DNA of 64,000 nt. Origin: Streptomyces sp. NBC_01341. Lineage in GTDB: Bacteria > Actinomycetota > Actinomycetes > Streptomycetales > Streptomycetaceae. Below, one piece after another: positions 26,679 through 35,517 of the stretch (its first letter is position 1; every line of letters begins with the position of its first letter). A program made the translations under genes and the position numbers. The notes below the pieces were generated by a model. It ran no database searches, was not told the origin of the DNA, and worked only from the letters and a program-made list of their open reading frames with translations. The DNA lies in contig NZ_CP108364.1 of NCBI RefSeq assembly GCF_035946055.1, forward strand, positions 4,712,001-4,776,000, written 5' to 3'.

Positions 26679-27079
26679 CACTCGCTCCCACTGTGCAGAT
26701 CGTCGTGAACAGTTGTCGCCGGGCAGGGTTTCCGGGTGGCGTGCCGCGCCGGAGGCGGTGGCCACGCGGGAAAACGAGGTGAAGCATAGAGGGTGGCGCA
26801 TCGGCGGTACCAGCGTGCCCGACGTTTCGGGCCCACGGCATGCGCATGGCCCACGGCTGTCCCTCGTATGGCGTCGTTCTGCATTTTGCGCAGAGATGAT
26901 CGATTCTGTGACGATCTGGTCTCTTTGGATTCCAGGGTGAGCGATTGTGACTTTCCGTGAGTGAACCTCGTCGGGGGCATGGTGACCAGGCTGACCCGTG
27001 TGGGGCAGCACAACAGGGCGTACGCCGTCGACTCGGCTCAGGGTGAGGAGAAGTCCGCATTCGCCACCCGGAGGTAGAT
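26679..27079. promoter_or_regulatory. Divergent cdgA / metalloprotease intergenic region
   Basis: A 400-bp gap between divergent genes without a supported ORF. It is AT-richer around 26860-26960, where a cdgA promoter could lie. Two segments resemble part of the BldD box (TNACNC[A/T]GNGTNA): 26928-26940 (right half only) and 27034-27046 (CGGCTCAGGGTGA, seven of nine fixed positions). These are suggestive only. Confidence 0.4.
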
Positions 27080-28321
27080 GTGCCGCGTCAGCACGGACCC
27101 GGGGGAGTGGGAAGGCCGAGCCTGCGCAGCGCCGCGGCGGCCTTCACCTCCCTCCTGGCGCTCGCCGCCACCGGACTCGTGGCCGGCCCCGCCGTGGCGG
27201 CCTCGCGCGACGCGGGACCCTGCGCGCTGCCCAGGACCGGAGCCCACCACTCCCTGGGCCTCGACACGTGGAACGGCTCCTATCCGCGCCCCGACCGCGG
27301 CCTCGACGCGGTCATGGTCTTCCTGTCGTTCCCGGACTCCGAGCCCGCGGTGCCCCCCGACGTGCTGGCCGCCGACTACTTCCCCTCCACCACCCGCTTC
27401 TTCGAGCGCGCCTCGTACGGGAAGTTCGAACTCCGCGCACATCCCCAGCGGGAGTGGATCCGCATGCCCCGCCCCTCCACCTGGTACGGGATACAGCGGG
27501 ACTGGGGCTCCGAGCGGCGCAGCGACTATCTGCGGGACGCCATCGCGGCGGCCGACGGACGGATCGACTTCTCGGATTACGACATCGTCTACCTCGTGGC
27601 CGACCCGGACGCGCCGGGAGTCGACTCCGACGCCACGAAGGTCGTCAACTTCGACCGGCCCCTGCGGGCCGACGGCACGGACATCCGGCGCGTGGTCACC
27701 GTCTTCGAGGAGCACCCCCCGGACCGTAACGTCCTGGCGCACGAGACCGGGCACGTCTTCGACCTGGCCGATCTGTACCACCGGCCCGAGGACGGCAAGG
27801 GCGACTGGGACACCTACGTCGGCGACTGGGACGTGATGGGCAGCCAGTTCGGCCTCTCACCCGACCTGTTCGGCTGGCACAAGTGGAAGCTCGGATGGCT
27901 CGGCGGGGAACAGGTGGTCTGCGTGCAGGGCGCCGCCGACCTCACCCTGGAGCCCATGGCCGAGGTGCCCGTGCCCGGCGCGTCCCTCGGCACCCGGCTC
28001 GCCGTCATCAGGACCGGATCGGACACCGCACTGGCCATCGAGGCCCGCAGCGCCACCGGCAACGACCGCACCACCTGCACCGAGGGGGTGCTGATCTACC
28101 GCATCCGCAACGCCACGCCGTCCGGCGGCGGGCCGGTCGAGGTGCTGGACACACACCCCCGCTCCGACGCCTGCTGGGACCGGTCGGTCTACCCGCCCCT
28201 CGCGGACGCCCCCCTGCGGGAGGGCGAGCGGTACTCCGTGCCGGGGGAGCGCATCCGCGTCGAGGTCACCGACCGGACGAAGTCGGGAGCGTGGACGGTC
28301 CGGGTCACCACCGGCATCTGA
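27080..28321 (+). CDS. Secreted M6-type (immune inhibitor A-like) metalloprotease
   Basis: A 413-residue secreted zinc protease. It has a basic N-terminus, a hydrophobic core and cleavage near AVAA (about residue 41). The zinc motif HETGHVFDLADLYH is present, with the M6-style downstream WDVMG turn and GWHKWKLGWL. The C-terminal third has beta-rich sequence and Cys pairs typical of extracellular domains. GTG start with GGAGG 5 nt upstream. It ends at a convergent terminator facing the S53 protease. Substrates are unknown; a nutritional or morphogenetic protease role is equally open. Confidence 0.85.
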   Translation: MPRQHGPGGVGRPSLRSAAAAFTSLLALAATGLVAGPAVAASRDAGPCALPRTGAHHSLGLDTWNGSYPRPDRGLDAVMVFLSFPDSEPAVPPDVLAADYFPSTTRFFERASYGKFELRAHPQREWIRMPRPSTWYGIQRDWGSERRSDYLRDAIAAADGRIDFSDYDIVYLVADPDAPGVDSDATKVVNFDRPLRADGTDIRRVVTVFEEHPPDRNVLAHETGHVFDLADLYHRPEDGKGDWDTYVGDWDVMGSQFGLSPDLFGWHKWKLGWLGGEQVVCVQGAADLTLEPMAEVPVPGASLGTRLAVIRTGSDTALAIEARSATGNDRTTCTEGVLIYRIRNATPSGGGPVEVLDTHPRSDACWDRSVYPPLADAPLREGERYSVPGERIRVEVTDRTKSGAWTVRVTTGI

Positions 28322-28371
28322 CCGGAACCGCGGGTGGCTGCCGACGGCGGGCCGCCGGGTCCCGATGCGGC

Positions 28372-28405
28372 GGGGCGGGGCGGTCCCCGGGGACCGCCCC
28401 GCCCC
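28372..28405. terminator. Convergent terminator between M6 and S53 protease genes
   Basis: A GC-rich perfect inverted repeat with 17-bp arms (28372-28388 and 28389-28405) lying between convergent stops. Confidence 0.75.
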
Positions 28406-28418
28406 TCCGTCCCGGTGG

Positions 28419-31400
28419 TTACTGCCTCTTCAGGGTGAAGTCGCCGGTGACGACCGCTCCCTTCGTGATCTTCAGAGTGGTGGCCGCGGGCTGGTAGCCG
28501 TCCTTGGCGGCGATGACCTGCAGCGGGTTGTTCCGGGAGTCCAGCCACAGGGAGTAGGTGCCGTCGACGGCCGTCCGGAGGGAGTAACTCGCCGCCCACG
28601 TGGTGATCTGGACGGTGGCTCCGGCGAGCGGCGCGGCGGTGCCGTCGCGCTGGACGCCGCGGATCGTTCCGGTGATCTTGCCCCAGGTCTTCGGCGGGCT
28701 GACGCGCAGCGACACCGGAAGTTTGCGTATCCCGTACGGGGTGTCGTTGTCGAGCGCCAGCACGGCGGAGAAGTCACCCGGCTGCACGACCTCGGGTACC
28801 GAGGCGTCCAGCGTCACGGTGACGGTCGTGCTCGCGCCCGGCTGCAGGGTGAACCCCTTGGTGTCCGCGCTCAGCCAGGTGACGTCCGTCGCCCCGCCCT
28901 GGTCGTAACCCGGCAGGAGTTCCACCGTGTTGCTGGGGGTGTAGGGAGCGCTCCCGCCGCCGACCTTGTACAGGCCGAGTCCGGCGCCGCCGCGGTACGT
29001 CGCGACATTGGCGTTCGGCAGGGTGGACCAGGCACCGGCCTCCGGGTCGTAGGCGAAACCCCGGTTGGTGAGGGCGTTGTCGGTGACGCCGCTCGAGATC
29101 ACGAGCTGGTCGTTCGCCGCGGTGTAGGACGAGCTCCACAGCGGGATCGGGAGATCGGGGAGCGCCGTCCAGGTGTCGGCGGCCGGGTCGTAGACATAGG
29201 CGTGATCGCTCTCGCCACCGGAGTCGGCGTTCCCTCCGGCGCAGTACAGCTTGCCGTTGATGCCTCCGCAGGACTCCCAGGCCGTCCGCTCCGGGTAGTC
29301 GGCGATCCGGGACCAGGCGTCGGCGTCGGGGTCGTACGCGTACGCCTCGACGGTGCCGCACCGGACGTCACAGCCGCCCACGGTGTAGAGCTTGCCGTCG
29401 AGAGCCGCGTTGCCCTGCCCCGCGTACGGCGCGGGGGCAGGCGCGCCGGTGCTCCAACTGTCGGTGGCCGGGTCGTAGATCTCCAGCTTGGGGTCGGTGG
29501 TGTTGTCCGGACGCCAGCCGCCGACGGCGTAGAACTTGCCGTCGATGAACTGGGCCGAGGGGGCCTCCCGGGGGTCCGCCGCGGGGGCCAGTTCGGTCCA
29601 GCTGCCGACGACCGGGTCCAGGGCGTACATCTGGTCGGTGACGTCGAGCCCGTTGAATCCGAAGGCGGAGTACACCTTGCCCTCGGATGTGCCGACCGCG
29701 TTGCCGAGGGTCGTGTCCGGGAGGTCGGGGGCGCTCTGCCATGCGGTGCCGGAGGCGGTGGCGGCGGGTTTCCGCCCGGCCGCGGTCTTCCCCGCCCTGC
29801 TCGCGTGCGGGGAGAAGTCCCCCTTGACGGTCTGCAGCGGTGCGCCGGTGCCGGCGGACTGGAGGTGGAAGCCGCCGGACCTCTCGCCGACCGTGACCGT
29901 GGCGGGTGCGCCGCCGGTGTTCTTGACCGTCAGACTGCGGGTGGCCGACTTGCCCCAGCCGACCGCGGCGCCGACGGAATCCGGGTTCAGGGCCAGCTGC
30001 CCGGCCTCGAGCTTGTAGGAGGCCGGGACGGTGCCGTCGGCCGCGACCGCCACCGACTTGGTCAGCGGCGTGTAGCGCGACCTGGCGGCGGTGATCTCGC
30101 GCTTGTCGGGGCCCGGCGAGAACATCAGGTAGAGGCCGTCGTCGAGCGCGGGGTCTCCGGGGGTCGCGACCGTGGTCGCGGTGATCTTCGGGTCGTCCTT
30201 CGCGGTGACGGTGGCGCCCACCAGGCCCTTGCCGGTGTTGGCGTCGGTCACCACGCCGGTGACGAGGCCGCCGGGGGTCGGAGCGTAGTCGCGGTTGCCG
30301 ACGAAGACGTCATCGATGCCCCACCACCACGCGAACTCGGTGACGAAGTGGAAACGCACCCGGACGTCCGGTTCGCCGGCGAAGCCGGTGAGCGGGACCT
30401 CGACCCTTTCGTGGTCCCCGAAGCCGGCCGTCGTCCTCCACACGGTCTTCCAGGTGGCTCCGCCGTCGGAACTCGCGTCTGCCGAGATCGCGTCGTCGCC
30501 GAACGCCCAGTACATGGCGCTGAAGGCGAGCTCGGGATCGGCCGTGCCGGTGAGGTCGAAGGCGGGGCTGATCAGCTGGGAGTCGAAGGGTGTCCCGATC
30601 GTCGCGTTGTCGGCGACGGCGAAGGAGCCCTCACCGCCGGTCTGGTTGCCGTGTCCGCCCCGGTCGTCGAAGGACCAGCCGGCCTCGGTGCCGTCGGCGT
30701 CGACGACCTTCCAGCCCTGGGGGGCCGAGCCGGTGGCGGCGAAGTGCTCGGTGGGTCCCGCCAGGTGCACCGCGTAGCCGGGAGCGGTGGCCTTCCAGCG
30801 GTCCGCCGACAGCGGCACCTTCAGTGACTGGGGTGTGTCGCCGACCGTGACGGTCCTGGTCGCGGGTGTGTAGCCGGGCAGGGACGCCTCGGCGTGCAGA
30901 GTGTAGGCGTGGCCCTGCGGGAGGCCGAGTGTGAACGCACCGGTGGCCGGGTCGGTCCACACCGGGCCGCCGGGGACCCCGTCCACGGTGATCCTGGCGT
31001 ACAGCGGCCAGCCGTGACCGGAGCCGTCGGTGACCTTGCCGGAGACCGGCTGACTCGGCACGGGCGTCAGCGCGAAGTCCCGGTCGAGCGTGGCACCGTC
31101 GGTGACGGCCACGTCCTCGGCGGCGCCGGTGGCGTAACCGTAGGCGTCGACGGTGACGTCGTGCGTGCCCACCGGGATGTCGAGGGTGTAGCGCCCGTCG
31201 GCTCCGCTGCGTGCGGTGAAGCCGTCACCGGCGCTGACCACGGCACCCGCGAGCGGCGTGCCCGCGGACCGGTCCGTGACGGTGCCGGACAGTCTCCCGT
31301 GCGGGCCGGTGCGGAAGGCCCGCAGGCCGTCGGGGGTACCCAGGCCCGTCGGGCCGTCGTATCCGGCGGTTCCCGAGCAGAGGTAGGCCGGTGTACAGGT

Positions 31401-32585
31401 GCCGTTGCTGCCGCCGGTCACGTCGTGCAGGCCGGAACCCGCTGCATAGGGATAGGAGTTGGGATACGTGCCGGCGACAGGGGTGCCGGCGTTCGCGTAG
31501 ACACCGGCGATGATGGGCGCGCCGGCGCTGGTGCCGCCGTACTGCGCCCAGCCGCCGCCGCCGTACGTCTGGTACACGGCGACGGGGGTGGCGGGGTCGG
31601 CGACGGCGGCGACATCGGCGACCGCCCGGTTCTCGCAGCCGGTGTCCTTCTGGAAGGCGGGCTTCGGCTGGTAGAGCGAGCATCCCGACCCGGCGCCGTC
31701 CCAGACGGTTTCCGACCAGCCGCGCTCGGTGCCGCTGTCGGCGGCCAGGGAGGTGCCGCCCACCGCGGTCACGTGCGGCGACGCGGCCGGGTAGGTCACG
31801 CCGTATCCGAAGTCGCCCGAGGAGGCGACCATCGCCACGCCGGGGTGGTCGTAGTGGGATTCCATCTCCGTCGAGTCCGAGGGGTCCTCACCGCTGCCGG
31901 AGCGGTAGTCGGTCCCGTAGGAATTGGAGACGAACTTGGCACCCAGCTCGACCGCCTTGTCCACGGCGGCGCCGAGGTTCTCGAAGCTCGGGCTGTCGGC
32001 CTCGACCAGCAGGATGTGGGCGTTCGGGGCGACCGCGGAGACCATGTCGAGGTCGAGGGATATCTCCCCGGCCCAGTCGGGGTCGGGCTGCGGGTAGTCG
32101 GTGCCGCCGCGCTGGTCGACCTTCCTGAAGCAGCCGTTGTCCGTGGTGCAGGCGGGCAGGCCGTACTGCTCGCGGTAGACCGCCAGGTCGTCCTCGGCGG
32201 TCGGGTCGTCGAACGCGTCGACGACGGCGATGGTCTGCCCCGCACCGCCGTCCGCCGGCAGGTTGTAGGCCGAACGCAGGTCGGCCGGCCCGAAGCCGCC
32301 CGGAGCAGCCGCCGTCCGCAGGCCCTTCGACGGCTTCACATCGGTGCGCCGCAGGGCGAAACAGGTGGCCTCTCCCCTCTTCGCGGCACCGCAGGAAGCC
32401 TCGAAGGGCACCTGTGCGTCACCCGCCGCGGTGGGTGCGGCCACGGTCCCGGTCGCGAGGGACGGGTTCTGGGCGTAGGACGGTGTCTGAACTCCCAGCA
32501 CGGCCACCGCGGCTGCGCTGAGCGCCGCCAGCCAGGTGAACAGCGGCCGCCTGAGGGGCGGGCGGGATATGTGTAACGCGCGCAA
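28419..32585 (-). CDS. Large secreted S53 (sedolisin) protease with kelch repeats
   Basis: A 1388-residue secreted serine-carboxyl protease. Signal peptide about 1-38. The catalytic domain (about 97-430) has Glu174 and Asp178 (WAGEISLDLDM), oxyanion Asp258 (SSGDFG) and nucleophile Ser353 (GGTSAGAP), plus the C-terminal DVTGGSNG calcium-type loop. The usual about 180-residue pro-domain is absent. Beta-sandwich carboxypeptidase-regulatory-like repeats follow, then a jelly-roll (about 640-770), about five kelch repeats (about 960-1220) and a final Ig/CarboxypepD-like module. Only a TTG start (32585, AGGAGAG 8 nt upstream) is available, because an in-frame stop lies just upstream. Codon 4 is TTA, so expression should need bldA tRNA. 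Paralogue at 57605-60217. Confidence 0.88.
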   Translation of the reverse strand: MRALHISRPPLRRPLFTWLAALSAAAVAVLGVQTPSYAQNPSLATGTVAAPTAAGDAQVPFEASCGAAKRGEATCFALRRTDVKPSKGLRTAAAPGGFGPADLRSAYNLPADGGAGQTIAVVDAFDDPTAEDDLAVYREQYGLPACTTDNGCFRKVDQRGGTDYPQPDPDWAGEISLDLDMVSAVAPNAHILLVEADSPSFENLGAAVDKAVELGAKFVSNSYGTDYRSGSGEDPSDSTEMESHYDHPGVAMVASSGDFGYGVTYPAASPHVTAVGGTSLAADSGTERGWSETVWDGAGSGCSLYQPKPAFQKDTGCENRAVADVAAVADPATPVAVYQTYGGGGWAQYGGTSAGAPIIAGVYANAGTPVAGTYPNSYPYAAGSGLHDVTGGSNGTCTPAYLCSGTAGYDGPTGLGTPDGLRAFRTGPHGRLSGTVTDRSAGTPLAGAVVSAGDGFTARSGADGRYTLDIPVGTHDVTVDAYGYATGAAEDVAVTDGATLDRDFALTPVPSQPVSGKVTDGSGHGWPLYARITVDGVPGGPVWTDPATGAFTLGLPQGHAYTLHAEASLPGYTPATRTVTVGDTPQSLKVPLSADRWKATAPGYAVHLAGPTEHFAATGSAPQGWKVVDADGTEAGWSFDDRGGHGNQTGGEGSFAVADNATIGTPFDSQLISPAFDLTGTADPELAFSAMYWAFGDDAISADASSDGGATWKTVWRTTAGFGDHERVEVPLTGFAGEPDVRVRFHFVTEFAWWWGIDDVFVGNRDYAPTPGGLVTGVVTDANTGKGLVGATVTAKDDPKITATTVATPGDPALDDGLYLMFSPGPDKREITAARSRYTPLTKSVAVAADGTVPASYKLEAGQLALNPDSVGAAVGWGKSATRSLTVKNTGGAPATVTVGERSGGFHLQSAGTGAPLQTVKGDFSPHASRAGKTAAGRKPAATASGTAWQSAPDLPDTTLGNAVGTSEGKVYSAFGFNGLDVTDQMYALDPVVGSWTELAPAADPREAPSAQFIDGKFYAVGGWRPDNTTDPKLEIYDPATDSWSTGAPAPAPYAGQGNAALDGKLYTVGGCDVRCGTVEAYAYDPDADAWSRIADYPERTAWESCGGINGKLYCAGGNADSGGESDHAYVYDPAADTWTALPDLPIPLWSSSYTAANDQLVISSGVTDNALTNRGFAYDPEAGAWSTLPNANVATYRGGAGLGLYKVGGGSAPYTPSNTVELLPGYDQGGATDVTWLSADTKGFTLQPGASTTVTVTLDASVPEVVQPGDFSAVLALDNDTPYGIRKLPVSLRVSPPKTWGKITGTIRGVQRDGTAAPLAGATVQITTWAASYSLRTAVDGTYSLWLDSRNNPLQVIAAKDGYQPAATTLKITKGAVVTGDFTLKRQ

Positions 32586-32800
32586 TGTCCGGCTCTCCTG
32601 TCAACACGCAAGGCATCGGAATCGAGAAGGTTCGGCGGCGATCTTGCTGCGGCCGGAGTCCATTAGCGGAGTGATCTTGCTCGCGTGTCAACGCCGTCAG
32701 GGCAGAAAGAACGGACCCGGTCGCGCCGTGGTCCAGCCCGATGCGGACGTATCCGGATTTCGGAAGCCGCTCGCCGGTCCGGCGTCCGTCCCGGACACAC

Positions 32801-32836
32801 GAAGAAGCCCCCTCGCTTCCGCGAGGGGGCTTCTTC
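32801..32836 (-). terminator. tRNA-Lys copy 3 terminator
   Basis: A perfect 16-bp inverted repeat (32801-32816 and 32821-32836, 4-nt loop) immediately after the tRNA on the minus strand, upstream of the S53 protease promoter region. Confidence 0.8.
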
Positions 32837-32842
32837 CGTCTG

Positions 32843-32916
32843 TGCGCCGTCAGGGACTCGAACCCCGGACCCGCTGATTAAGAGTCAGCTGCTCTAACCA
32901 ACTGAGCTAACGGCGC
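32843..32916 (-). tRNA. tRNA-Lys (anticodon CUU), copy 3
   Basis: Identical in sequence to the copies at 3303-3376 and 7976-8049 (anticodon CTT, discriminator A, no CCA). Its first ten nucleotides overlap the end of the primase-like gene on the same strand. Confidence 0.97.
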
Positions 32917-33593
32917 CTGGTGACGTCGTAGACATTAGCACCCGGATCGGCGGGAGGAAAAATCGAATATCCGGTGGTCGACGGGGCCGCCGACCTGCCC
33001 ACTCTTACGCAGGCCCACAGCAGTACGTCCGGCCCGGGCAGCCAGGGGTTCCGGGTGTCCGGGGCGACCACCCAGCGGGGCCCGCCGGCCCCTGCGACGC
33101 CGGCCAGGGGCGGGACGGTGACCGCGTCGCCCGTCCCGTGGCAGAGCACGGGGGGCAGGGCGCCCTGCTGCTCCCGGGGGCCGTCCCCGGAGCCGGTGCC
33201 CCACTCCTCCCAGGCCAGCAGGGACGGCAGCCGCTGCGCGGTGCCGGGCGAGGCGAACAGCAGCATCCGGCCCCGGTGCGTGGCGACCGGGCCGGAGCCG
33301 GGGCCCTCCGCCCAGAGCCGCTCCAGCATCCGCCGGCCGAACAGCGCGGGCACGTTCACGATGTCGAAGGAGGAGCCGCACGGCAGCACGCCCGGAGAAC
33401 CGGGACTGGCCTCCCACCGGGAGAGCGTGCTGCGGGGGTAGGGCGAGGCGCCGGCCAGCCAGGCGGCCCCCGAGGCGGTGACCTGGGCGGCCCGGTCGTC
33501 GGTCCGCTCCCGCAGCAGCGTGAAGATGTCCACACCTCGGCCCGGGTCGGTACCGGTCCGCAGGGTCGTTTCGTCACTCAGCCAAGCACTCAT
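32907..33593 (-). CDS. Primase/polymerase-like conserved actinobacterial protein
   Basis: A 228-residue cytoplasmic protein related to proteins usually annotated as bifunctional DNA primase/polymerase N-terminal domain in Streptomyces. Visible family segments are GVDIFTLLRER, AAWLAGASPYPRSTL, VLPCGSSFDIVNVPALFGRR and LPGPDVLLWACVR. The catalytic DxD triad of archaeo-eukaryotic primases is not evident, so activity is doubtful. ATG start at 33593. The stop TAG at 32907-32909 falls inside the D-arm side of tRNA-Lys copy 3 on the same strand, so the CDS and tRNA share 10 bp and probably a transcript. Confidence 0.65.
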   Translation of the reverse strand: MSAWLSDETTLRTGTDPGRGVDIFTLLRERTDDRAAQVTASGAAWLAGASPYPRSTLSRWEASPGSPGVLPCGSSFDIVNVPALFGRRMLERLWAEGPGSGPVATHRGRMLLFASPGTAQRLPSLLAWEEWGTGSGDGPREQQGALPPVLCHGTGDAVTVPPLAGVAGAGGPRWVVAPDTRNPWLPGPDVLLWACVRVGRSAAPSTTGYSIFPPADPGANVYDVTRRR

Positions 33594-33767
33594 GGCGTCA
33601 TGTCTACCGGGCGTGATGCTTCCGCTCCCGAGAGTTGCGGAAAGCCGGACAGGGCGAACCCGGACGGAGTATCTTGCCCGGCGGCATATGCCACAGGTGT
33701 ACCCGCCGTCGCGCGGCCGGGCCCGCCGCCCACCGGCCGGCCGGTCAGGCCCGCGGGGCCGGCGGAG

Positions 33768-34109
33768 TCAGGGCGCGGGGTTGTCCAGCAGGGATCTGCC
33801 GAACTCGATCATCTTCTTGGCATAGTCCTCGGTCCACTCCGCCCGCTCCGCTATGTCAGCCGCGGTGAGCCGGTCGAACCTGCGTGGATCGGCGAGCTGG
33901 GCGGCCGCGACGGCCTGGAACTCCACGGCGCGGTCGGTGGCCGCCCGGAAGGCGAGCGTCAGCTCCGTCGCCCGGGCCAGGAGCTCCTTGGGATCGTCCA
34001 TCGACTCCAGGTCGAAGAAGTGTTCCGGGTCGGCTGCCGCCGCCGACGGCTCGAAGAGCAGCGGCGCCGGACGCAGCCTCTGCCGCTCGTTCCGCTCGGG
34101 TTGTGCCAT
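33768..34109 (-). CDS. Small conserved hypothetical protein
   Basis: A 113-residue, acidic, probably helical cytoplasmic protein. No catalytic motif is recognised. The ATG follows GGAAGGAA by 7 nt, a strong ribosome site. It lies between the nuclease-helicase operon and the primase-like gene, all on the minus strand. It may be a member of the same transcription unit, but a 73-bp gap separates it from the helicase gene. Confidence 0.7.
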   Translation of the reverse strand: MAQPERNERQRLRPAPLLFEPSAAAADPEHFFDLESMDDPKELLARATELTLAFRAATDRAVEFQAVAAAQLADPRRFDRLTAADIAERAEWTEDYAKKMIEFGRSLLDNPAP

Positions 34110-34182
34110 GTGGTGTTCCTTCCTCGTACGGCCGGACGGCCACCTTCCATTGTCCAGCCGGGCGCAAGAGCGCTGCCCAGGA

Positions 34183-35517
34183 TCAGGGCGACCAATGCAC
34201 GCGATGCTCGGCGAGGTGTGCCAGAACCGCGTGATTCGCCTCCCAGCCGTCGGGGAACTTCACCGTCACGCCCAGCTGGACCGGCTCCGTCGACGGGTGC
34301 TCGTCCAGCAGGTCCGCCACGCCCTCCCGGCACACCACCACGCACGCGTGCCGGTGCCGCGAGGCGAGCACACACAGCCGGCCCGTCTCCAGATGGAACG
34401 CCGTCGCGTCCGGACGGCCCGACAGCGGATGCAGGACCACCGTCACATCGAACTCACGGCCCTGCAGGCGGTTCGCCGTGTCCACCGCCACGCCCGTCAC
34501 ACCCAGCTCGGCCAGCGCGGCCCGCACCGCCGCCGCCTGGTCGCGGTGGGCCGTGCCGACCGCGACCCGCTCCGCCGTCACCGGAACCGGGTCCGGACCA
34601 CGCTCGCTCGTCGCCGCGCCGCCCCGGTCCAGCAGCCTGCGCACCACCAGCGCCACCGCCCGCACCGCCTCCGGGTCCGTACGCGGGGTGTGCCGGGCCG
34701 GGAGCTCCAGCAGTCCCCACCCGGACTCCGCGGCCTCGTCCAGCACCCGGTCCGGGCCCGACCCGTCCGAGGGCACCCCGAACGACAGCCGCCGGTCGCC
34801 GTGGTCCGTGCCGCTACGGAAGGGCGTGTACGGGTAGAAGGCGCCCGAGACCAGCGGGGCCGCCGACGCCGGGAGCCGCCACGACACCGGCAGACGGTGC
34901 TGCGGCAGCTGGGGGTTGTGAGCGAGCAGTGTCGAGACGGCGCTCGCCGAGGGGTCGTACGACAGACCGGCCCACTGGTCCGCGCCCACGATCGAGAAGG
35001 GATCGAGCTGCCCCGGGTCCCCGACGAACAGCGCCCGCTCGAACAGCCCGGCCACGGCCAGCAGGGCGTCCGACCGCATCTGGTACGCCTCGTCGACGAT
35101 CGCGTGCCCCCACGGCTCCACGTTCTTCACGTGGGCCCACTTGGCCGCCGTCGAGATCACGACGTCCAGCCCGGCCAGATCCGCCGCCTTTGCCGACTTC
35201 CGCACGTGGTCCAGGCCGTCCAGCGCCTTGTCGTACGGATCGGAGTCGCTGCTGTGCAGGCGGCCCACCGGCAGGTCCGGGGCCTTCTCCGCCAGCCGCA
35301 GTACCAGGTCGTCCACCTGGGCGTTGGTCTGCGCGACCACCATCAGCGGGCGTCCGGCCGCGGCCAGCTCCAGCGCGGCACGCACCACCAGCGTCGACTT
35401 GCCCGCGCCCGGCGGCGAGTCCACCACGATGCCGCGCGACGTGCCGCGGAGGGTGTCCCCGAGGATCGCGTCGGTCGCCCTGGCCGCGGCGGCGCCCGGG
35501 TCGGTCACGGCTGTCAC
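34183..35517 (-). CDS. SF1 (Upf1/Dna2-like) DNA helicase
   Basis: A 444-residue superfamily 1 helicase. Motif I PPGAGKST (residues 35-42), motif II VDEAY (141-145), motif III FVGDPGQLDP, and C-terminal motifs with DTANRLQGREFDVTVV (V) and LASRHRHACVVV (VI) are intact. It lacks extra accessory domains and is short compared with AddA, RecB or UvrD. The GTG at 35517 overlaps the upstream stop (GTGA) and has GGAGG 7 nt upstream. It is the third gene of a tightly overlapping operon whose first gene is a RecB/Cas4-type nuclease with a probable Fe-S cluster. The pair resembles a Dna2 split into subunits (inference). Confidence 0.88.
   Translation of the reverse strand: MTAVTDPGAAAARATDAILGDTLRGTSRGIVVDSPPGAGKSTLVVRAALELAAAGRPLMVVAQTNAQVDDLVLRLAEKAPDLPVGRLHSSDSDPYDKALDGLDHVRKSAKAADLAGLDVVISTAAKWAHVKNVEPWGHAIVDEAYQMRSDALLAVAGLFERALFVGDPGQLDPFSIVGADQWAGLSYDPSASAVSTLLAHNPQLPQHRLPVSWRLPASAAPLVSGAFYPYTPFRSGTDHGDRRLSFGVPSDGSGPDRVLDEAAESGWGLLELPARHTPRTDPEAVRAVALVVRRLLDRGGAATSERGPDPVPVTAERVAVGTAHRDQAAAVRAALAELGVTGVAVDTANRLQGREFDVTVVLHPLSGRPDATAFHLETGRLCVLASRHRHACVVVCREGVADLLDEHPSTEPVQLGVTVKFPDGWEANHAVLAHLAEHRVHWSP

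Noticed and set aside
28365..30827. 820-codon open frame on the plus strand
   Set aside because: Antisense to the kelch-S53 protease, with Gly/Val/Arg-rich meaningless sequence. The protease frame has clear domains.
3303..32916. tRNA-Lys copies as borders of an integrated element
   Set aside because: No integrase, excisionase or mobility gene was found and no partial tRNA duplicate was seen; kept only as a repeat observation.
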